A program made the translations under genes and the position numbers. 11,535 nucleotides of DNA from the NCBI GenBank assembly GCA_050740975.1, contig JBOIEE010000214.1, positions 1 through 11,535 of the forward strand, read 5' to 3'. This document shows positions 6,929 to 11,535 of the stretch, one piece after another; within the stretch, counting starts at the first letter, position 1; every line of letters starts with the position of its first letter. The notes under the pieces are model-generated. The model saw only the letters and a list, made by a program, of their open reading frames with translations. It was not told the DNA's origin and ran no database searches. The DNA is from JBOHHR01 sp050740975. Its GTDB lineage: Bacteria > Pseudomonadota > Gammaproteobacteria > JBOHHR01.

Positions 6929-7003
6929 CACCTCCCCTCCAATCTGCCGGAAGATACGGCGCCCGTTCGAGTTGCAACCCGCTGCGGCCTCGCAGCTCAG
7001 AGG

Positions 7004-7228
7004 TCAAACAAACCCTTTACGCAATAACATCATGATGCCGGCAACGAACACAGCCACCTGAATCAGCGGATTCATTCCGTACAATAGCGATCCGGCCAGA
7101 AGCGTGATGATCAAGCCGAGCTCCATCGTGGCCTCAAGCGAACGGTTTTGGCCGCTTCGATACAGATAAAAGATAAAAATCGCTAGGCCGATCGCCAGGA
7201 CCAGAGCGTTTGAAATGGCAAGTTGCAT
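7004..7228 (-). CDS. Small membrane protein, unknown
   Basis: A 74-aa, strongly hydrophobic protein with three likely membrane segments (about residues 3-23, 34-53 and 55-72) and one charged loop, YRSGQNRSLEAT. I do not recognise a family. The ATG at 7228 is preferred to a longer upstream start because GGGAG lies eight bases before it and because it then begins 14 bases after the stop of the preceding membrane protein gene; the longer reading would overlap that gene. The two small genes are probably co-transcribed and may act together, possibly with the lipase downstream. Confidence 0.65.
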   Translation of the reverse strand: MQLAISNALVLAIGLAIFIFYLYRSGQNRSLEATMELGLIITLLAGSLLYGMNPLIQVAVFVAGIMMLLRKGFV

Positions 7229-7242
7229 GGCCAGACTCCCGC

Positions 7243-7581
7243 TTAAAGTAAAGGCAAACAAGAATTCGCGACGGGGATCACAAGCAAGATCAAGATCACC
7301 GCGCCCACCCACGGAATCAGCCGCTTACCGAGCACCACAGCGGCTGAACGCAGTTGCGGCAAACGCCCGCCGAACAGGAAATCCGCGATCCAATGCTCCA
7401 ATACTAAGCTGATAACCGTTATCATTGCCAGCAATCGGAGGAATCCTTGCATCGGATCGTCGATGCACTGCCCGAACGCCGCCCCATCGGCGGCGACGTT
7501 AGCGGCAAATAACATCAAGCCGAGCACTAGAAAAGCCGAACGAAAGCGCTTGGGAGTCATATCGGTGAGTTCTCTTCGCAT
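7243..7581 (-). CDS. Membrane protein, unknown
   Basis: A 112-aa protein with a hydrophobic N-terminal segment, FLVLGLMLFAANVAADG (about 18-34), that could be a signal peptide or membrane anchor. Two further membrane segments lie at about 48-69 and 88-106. Two cysteines (C39 in FGQCIDDP and C108 in ANSCLPLL) would lie on the same side of the membrane in some topologies. The ATG at 7581 follows AAAGGAG with seven-base spacing, which decides it over an internal ATG at 7560. I do not recognise a family. It is first of the minus-strand trio with the 74-aa membrane protein and the lipase. Confidence 0.65.
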   Translation of the reverse strand: MRRELTDMTPKRFRSAFLVLGLMLFAANVAADGAAFGQCIDDPMQGFLRLLAMITVISLVLEHWIADFLFGGRLPQLRSAAVVLGKRLIPWVGAVILILLVIPVANSCLPLL

Positions 7582-7696
7582 GGCATTCTCCTTTATCAGT
7601 TATGGTTGCCGAGAACACAGAACAACCGCAACTTCTTTATGCGGTCAAGTTAATGGTACCCTATTCCGGTTCGGGATTTAAACTGTAGGCCGATAT

Positions 7697-7725
7697 TTGA
7701 CAACAAGCACAATCACACTTAATAA
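7697..7725 (+). promoter_or_regulatory. Candidate sigma-70 promoter for the 40-aa membrane peptide
   Basis: TTGACA (7697-7702) is a perfect -35 hexamer. TAATAA (7720-7725) follows at the ideal 17-base spacing, though it matches the -10 consensus at only 3 of 6 positions. The start would be near 7732, about 25 bases before the ATG at 7757. This argues against a longer reading from the TTG at 7697. Confidence 0.5.
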
Positions 7726-7756
7726 CCACAACGAAAGAACTCGAGGTACTAAGGCC

Positions 7757-7879
7757 ATGCCGTACGACAGCGAATTCCGCTCGGTCAAAAGCCGTTTGAA
7801 TCGTCTCGAAATCCTATTGGTGGTCAGCATCGTGCTTAGTGCAGGGATTTTGCTCAAGGTTTTGGGTCTTTTACCTTAA
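7757..7879 (+). CDS. Small single-pass membrane peptide, unknown
   Basis: A 40-aa peptide with a charged, possibly amphipathic N-terminal half (MPYDSEFRSVKSRLNRLE) and one membrane helix (about residues 19-38, ILLVVSIVLSAGILLKVLGL). No family is recognised. The ATG at 7757 is chosen because a promoter-like TTGACA-N17-TAATAA lies just upstream, and AAGG and GAGG precede it. It stands alone, divergent from the minus-strand membrane protein genes and upstream of the transporter. Short length makes the call uncertain, but the signals agree. Confidence 0.5.
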   Translation: MPYDSEFRSVKSRLNRLEILLVVSIVLSAGILLKVLGLLP

Positions 7880-8082
7880 CCGTGCTCCGGCGTAGGGAGC
7901 CACCAGACTGAGTAAACCCACGAAGGCCGCCGAGGATGGTAGCCTCCAGAGAGGCATCTGACGGCGGGGATCGCGCAACCGGTGAACGAAGCAAGGAGTG
8001 TTTGCCCGTGCGCCGCGCAAGGCGCCGAGCCACTCCATTACGCTACCATATCACCACGCTCCCGATCTAGGCCGATTCCTCC
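7880..8082 (+). other. Hairpin-rich leader upstream of the transporter gene
   Basis: No gene is seen in these 203 bases, but three successive hairpin domains can be drawn. The first is GCTCC (7884-7888) with GGAGC (7896-7900). The second has outer CCGCC (7927-7931) with GGCGG (7963-7967), enclosing GCCTC-CAGA-GAGGC (7942-7955). The third has outer GGAGTG (7995-8000) with CACTCC (8031-8036), enclosing GCGCC (8010-8014) with GGCGC (8021-8025). It may be a structured leader RNA; I match it to no known riboswitch class. Confidence 0.35.
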
Positions 8083-9143
8083 ATGAACCGAAAGTTAGTC
8101 TTTTGGATTTGTCTTATCGTCCTGGCGGTCTTTTTTTTCTATGCGGTAAGGGACATCCTGCTCCCCTTCGTCATCGGAATACTGTTCGCCTATTTGCTGG
8201 ACCCGATCGCGGATAAGTTCCAATCCTGGGGCCTCTCCAGGGCTACGGCAACCTCCCTCTTTCGTTTTACAGTTTAGCGGCGCTGCTAACCGTGCTTGTC
8301 GCACCGGTTTTGTTTGAGCAGCTCTATGGGTTTTTTAAGCAGGTGCCCACGTACATTTCCCGCTTTAATCTCGAGATCCTGCCTCATGTGAAACAGCAAA
8401 TGGGACGAATCGATCCCAAGATCGCTCAAACCATTTCCATAGAAGCCGGGGTGTTCCTAAGCCAGCTGGGCACGAGCGTGGGCGCCGCCTTGGAGAAGGT
8501 GCTGAAATTGTGGCTGCTTAATCTCGTATCGCTTGTGCTGGTCACACCAGTGGTCACGTTTTATTTACTCAGAGACTGGGATGGCTTCGTAGAAAAAATG
8601 GAACAACTGCTGCCGCGCGAGCACGCCCCGGCGATAAAAAAACAGTGGCACGCGATCGATCTCACGATCGCCGCGTTCATCCGCGGTCAGCTCAACGTGT
8701 GTCTGCTGCTGGGGCTATTCTACGGCGTTGCTCTAGCCGCGCTTGGGCTTAATTTTGGATCTATCATCGGGCTGCTCACGGGTTTGCTTTCCTTTATCCC
8801 CTATGTAGGCCTTCTTCTCGGCGCCGGCACCGGCATGGTGGTGGCTTTTTTCCAATACGGGGGCGATCCCTACCATTTGGGCTTGGTGGCAGGCGTGTTT
8901 GCGCTCGGCCAAGTGCTTGAGGGCAGTTTCATCACCCCCAAGCTGGTCGGCGACAAGATCCGCTTGCACCCCGCCTGGCTGATCTTTGGCATGCTGGCGG
9001 GCGCGTCTCTCTTTGGTTTCGTAGGGGTCTTTATCGCCGTTCCGCTGACGGCTGTGATCGGCGTGTTGGTGCGTTTCGCCATCGACCGCTACGTCGGCAG
9101 CGAATACTACCGCGAGCATCGCGACAGTGCTCCTCCGGGGTAA
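8083..9143 (+). CDS. AI-2E family transporter (PerM-like), frameshifted
   Basis: A multi-pass inner-membrane protein of the AI-2E exporter/PerM (UPF0118) family, whose members include putative permeases and autoinducer-2 exporters; the substrate here is unknown. The N-terminal part (8083 to about 8262) starts MNRKLVFWICLIVLAVFFFY and contains LLPFVIGILFAYLLDPIADK. It then runs into a stop at 8277. The rest continues in the next frame from about 8262 (FYSLAALLTVLVAPVLFEQL) to 9143. It contains TFYLLRDWDGF, FIRGQLNVCLLLG, LSFIPYVGLLLGAGTG, FVLGQ-like FALGQVLEGSFITPKLVGDKI and FIAVPLTAVIGVL, all typical of the family. Restoring one base near the TTT at 8260-8262 gives a normal 353-aa protein. 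No Shine-Dalgarno is seen; CCTCC directly precedes the ATG. It may be a sequencing error or a real lesion. Confidence 0.85.
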
Positions 9144-9665
9144 GGGGTTCCGGGTTGGTTGATGGAGGGCCGGACCAAGTAACGCGAGATACTCGAGAAA
9201 GGGCATGACCCGTCCTCGCCTGCTGCTCAAGAACTCCCCGGATTTCGAGGGAAAACAGGAGGCGCAAGGCGCACAGCGGCAGCCCACTCGGGTCGCTGGT
9301 CAAATGCGCCGCCTGACCCATCGCCGAGGCGGAGACCGTAATGGCATCTTACGCGATTGGGCTACCCCCTGCCCACTCTGGCTGGGGCCAGCGGGGCAAC
9401 ATCAGTCGAATCGGCCCCGGAAGCCCTGAAGTCGGCCAGCCGGCCCTTGGGGATACCGCCTTGGCGGTGCCGCGGCGCCGCAAGACCTTAACGCGCCCGA
9501 GAATACGTCACCAGGTAACAAGAGACTAGCCCAAAGTCCAGGTTCTCCACGGTGTCGCTCGGCTTCCCGATCGGATATATTTGGAGCATCTCCCGTAGGC
9601 CTTTAAGCACAACAACCGCTGGAGCCCAAGACTAACGTTAAGCTCAGTCGCACTGGGGTCAAGAT
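9144..9665. other. Intergenic region before the TIR locus, no convincing gene
   Basis: The 522 bases contain only short open frames on both strands, without ribosome binding sites or recognisable domains. Several GC-rich inverted repeats are visible: TGCCC..CTGGC-TGGG-GCCAG..GGGCA at 9370-9398, ACCGCC-TT-GGCGGT at 9455-9468, and the palindrome GCGGCGCCGC at 9472-9481. No transposase, tRNA or direct-repeat attachment site is seen. It may mark the junction between core genome and the accessory TIR locus. Confidence 0.4.
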
Positions 9666-11074
9666 ATGGAAACCAAGCCGGGGCCCGCATCCGATTTCGC
9701 CTACGATGTCTTCATCAGACACAAGAGCGAGCACAAACCCTGGGTGGAGTGGCTGGCCAGGGCGCTCCAAACCTGCGGACGAAAAGTCTTTCTCGACAAA
9801 TGGAACCTGGTCCCGGGAGCCAATTGGGTGGAAGGGCTGCACCGTGGCGTAGACTCCTCGCGGGCCGCGGTCCTGGTCGCCACACCCGAAGTGGTCAATT
9901 CGGGCTGGGTGCGGCAAGAATATGCCTCCCTTCTGCGCAGACGGCAAGCGAATCCGGAGTTTCGGCTGATTCCGATCGCTTCGGCGAGCTTCCGAACCTG
10001 CCCTTTCTCGCCGACATTCAAGCGGTTGATTTCCGCGATCCGTCGCGCTATCGAGAATGCCTGCACCGGCTCGTCTGCGGGTTGGATGCGCGCGAGCCGG
10101 GCCCGGACGGCGATCTCCTTTACGATATTCCACCACCGCCCCCTTTGAGGCCCTTATCGAGCATGGTGCCTGGGGAACGCCGGTTCCTGCAAAGCGTCGA
10201 GCAGCGTTTGAGTCGCGCGGCCACTCCACCCCTTATGATCCTATCGCGCGGACAGCGCTACCAAGGCCCGGTCATCCAGGCCCTGTTGGACAGTATTCGC
10301 AGAGCACACGGAACCGATGATCTTTTCCACATGACTCCACCCTACTCCCAGCAAATTAGCCACGAGGCATACTTCCGAGAGTTGGGCCGCCAGTGCGGTT
10401 TTGCCGCCGAGACCGGCGACTCCACCGCCTTCGCCGCGGCCTTTGACCAGGCATTCAAACGCAAGCACCGGCTGTTCCTCCTCATCAGCGGTTTTGAGAA
10501 CGCCAACGACGCCTGCCGCCGCGAGCTGGCCGGCACCTTGCGCTCACTCACTGAGCAGCGCCCTGCGGAGCTGCGCGTGGTGCTCTTCGGAGGGCAGAAG
10601 CTGCTCGAACAAAAATATGGGGCCGGAACGATGTCGTTCTTGAGCCACGCCACGGTTGAGGAGTGGCCGGACCCCGACGTCGCGGACGCGCTCGCGTGGC
10701 AGCGAGAGGAATTTCCCGACGCGGCGCTCGATGAAACGTCGGTGCAGACGCTGCTCGAAGCCGCGGGCCAACATCCCGGCCTCGTGCGCTATGGCTTGGA
10801 GCGTGCCGGGACGAGCGGAATTCCGACAGAGCTGCAGGAATGGTTTTATTCCTGTCCCGAGCTTTGGGACACGTGGTACGGCCTCGCGCGACACGAACCC
10901 GAGCGATTGCATGAGGCTCTGTCCCGCGACACTTTAGGCCGGGTGCTCACTTGGCCGCCGGATACGACCGCCCGCAAGCTCTATTGGGCCGATTGTCTGG
11001 TGGGCCGTGCCGGCCGCCTCGCCTGGCGCGCAGAGGTTGTGCGGCAGGTGGGCCGCGAGGTCCTCGGGGCGTGA
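9666..11074 (+). CDS. TIR domain - degenerate STAND ATPase protein, frameshifted
   Basis: Residues 10-141 are a TIR domain: FAYDVFIRHKSEHKPWVEWL, GRKVFLDKWNLVPGANW, SRAAVLVATPEVVNSGWVRQE and FRLIPI. E85 in SGWVRQEYASLL aligns with the catalytic glutamate of NAD-cleaving TIR domains (SARM1 DWVHKE). The frame breaks at about 9978-9982: the upstream frame runs to a stop at 10148, while the TIR end (FGELPNLPFLADIQAVDFRD) continues one frame over to 11074. Restoring one base gives a 469-aa protein. After a PPPPP linker (156-160) comes a STAND/AAA-like domain. The P-loop position reads LSRGQRYQGPVIQAL without the GK(T/S), and the Walker B position reads LFLLISGFENA, without its acids. AGQHPGLVRYGLE and a terminal winged-helix-like segment follow (AGRLAWRAEVVRQV). 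It probably works with the overlapping WD40 gene as a sensing/effector module; this is inferred. Confidence 0.78.
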
Positions 11075-11535
11075 ACCTGGCCCTGCCGCTACTGTTCGCG
11101 TTTTTTGCCGACCAAATCGCCTTGTCGTCCGATGTATTGGTACCGGAGGGGGAACCGTTTGAGCGGATCTACCCACTTCTTGAGAAGCTGAACCGCATGT
11201 CACCGGTTCAATCCGTCGCCTTCAGTCCCGACGGCAAGACCCTCGCGAGCGGCTCAGTGGACAACACCGTGCGCCTCTGGAACCTCGCCACCGGCCGCGA
11301 GCAGGCCCGCCTCGAAGGACATACGAGTTGGGTTTTCTCCGTCGCCTTCAGTCCCGACGGCAAGACCCTCGCGAGCGCCTCGCGGGACCGAACCGTGCGC
11401 CTCTGGAACATCGCCACCGGCCGCGAGCAGGCCCGTCTCGAAGGACATACGAATCCGGTTTCGTCCGCCGCCTTCAGTCCCGACGGCAAGACCCTCGCGA
11501 GCGCCTCGCGGGACCGAACCGTGCGCCTCTGGAAC
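11071..11535 (+). CDS. WD40 repeat protein, partial (N-terminus)
   Basis: The frame is open from GTG at 11071 to the right edge (155 codons). The GTG overlaps the TGA of the TIR-STAND gene (GTGA), suggesting translational coupling; GAGG lies about 10 bases upstream. The N-terminus is moderately hydrophobic (MNLALPLLFAFFADQIALSS) but has no basic residues, so a signal peptide is doubtful. From about residue 44, WD40 repeats begin with a 42-aa period: VAFSPDGKTLASGSVDNTVR, LWNLATGREQARLEGH and so on. Two full units and the start of a third are visible. WD40 propellers bind proteins or ligands; as the partner of a TIR-STAND protein this one would be the recognition part. An internal ATG at 11197 is a less likely start. 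Alternatively a third one-base loss has split a single TIR-STAND-WD40 protein. Confidence 0.82.
   Translation, partial: MNLALPLLFAFFADQIALSSDVLVPEGEPFERIYPLLEKLNRMSPVQSVAFSPDGKTLASGSVDNTVRLWNLATGREQARLEGHTSWVFSVAFSPDGKTLASASRDRTVRLWNIATGREQARLEGHTNPVSSAAFSPDGKTLASASRDRTVRLWN
11221..11535 (+). repeat. 126-bp tandem WD40 repeats
   Basis: Units begin at 11221, 11347 and 11473 with TTCAGTCCCGACGGCAAGAC, exactly 126 bp apart. The first and second differ at about 15 of 126 bases; the second and the visible 63 bases of the third are identical. The array continues beyond the window. Confidence 0.92.

Noticed and set aside
7697..7756. Longer 60-aa reading of the small membrane peptide from TTG at 7697
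   Set aside because: The TTG is part of a perfect TTGACA -35 box and lacks a ribosome binding site; the ATG at 7757 fits better.
8259..8280. Programmed -1 frameshift in the transporter
   Set aside because: No X-XXY-YYZ slippery heptamer in the correct frame and no family precedent known to me; a one-base loss is simpler.
8733..9287. A 184-aa minus-strand open frame over the transporter 3' end
   Set aside because: Antisense of conserved AI-2E family sequence, without a domain or start signals.
9630..9660. Integron attC-like core (GTTAAGC near AACGTT)
   Set aside because: Only one short core motif; no matching RYYYAAC partner at the proper distance and no cassette context.
9603..10229. A 208-aa minus-strand open frame
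   Set aside because: It is the antisense of the TIR domain; its composition is Arg/Pro/Gly-rich as expected for a shadow of GC-rich coding sequence.
11208..11489. A minus-strand open frame with internal repeats
   Set aside because: Its repeats are simply the complement of the WD40 126-bp units.
11221..11535. CRISPR-like array of regularly spaced repeats
   Set aside because: The 126-bp units are coding, in frame and encode WD40 repeats; there are no unique spacers.

Overview
The window reads as a chromosomal piece of a gammaproteobacterium. Its core blocks have conserved gene orders: glnA - DUF4124 gene - ntrB on the minus strand, lptM - lysA on the minus strand, and trxA - rho on the plus strand. 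The exact order or genus cannot be fixed from the sequence alone. The core proteins have standard lengths and complete catalytic motifs.

Region 1 (1-2762) is the nitrogen-assimilation block. A fragment of ntrB (1-177, running off the left edge) follows a secreted DUF4124 protein and glutamine synthetase. The glnA upstream region carries a recognisable enteric-type control region: two NtrC palindromes, a sigma-54 promoter, and a sigma-70 -10 box buried inside the distal NtrC site. Region 2 (2763-6079) holds lysA with a 43-aa LptM-like lipoprotein gene just upstream, then the divergent trxA and rho genes. The trxA-rho gap holds an 11-bp hairpin. Region 3 (6122-7879) is less familiar: a minus-strand run of two small membrane-protein genes and a class 3 lipase, and opposite them a 40-aa single-pass membrane peptide gene with its own promoter-like sequence. 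Region 4 (7880-9143) is an AI-2E/PerM-type transporter gene broken by one frameshift and preceded by a leader rich in nested hairpins.

Region 5 (9144-11535) is accessory. About 520 bases without a convincing gene are followed by a TIR-domain protein with the NADase-type glutamate. It is joined (through an apparent one-base loss) to a STAND-like ATPase domain whose Walker A lysine and Walker B acids are missing. Its stop codon overlaps by GTGA the start of a WD40-repeat gene that runs off the right edge. The WD40 repeats are 126-bp units, nearly identical, with differences concentrated at amino-acid-changing positions. Together this looks like a split TIR-STAND-WD40 sensor/effector module of the kind associated with conflict or antiphage functions; the function is inferred, not shown.

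Two genes are frameshifted in the same sense (one base apparently lost). These could be sequencing errors or real lesions.
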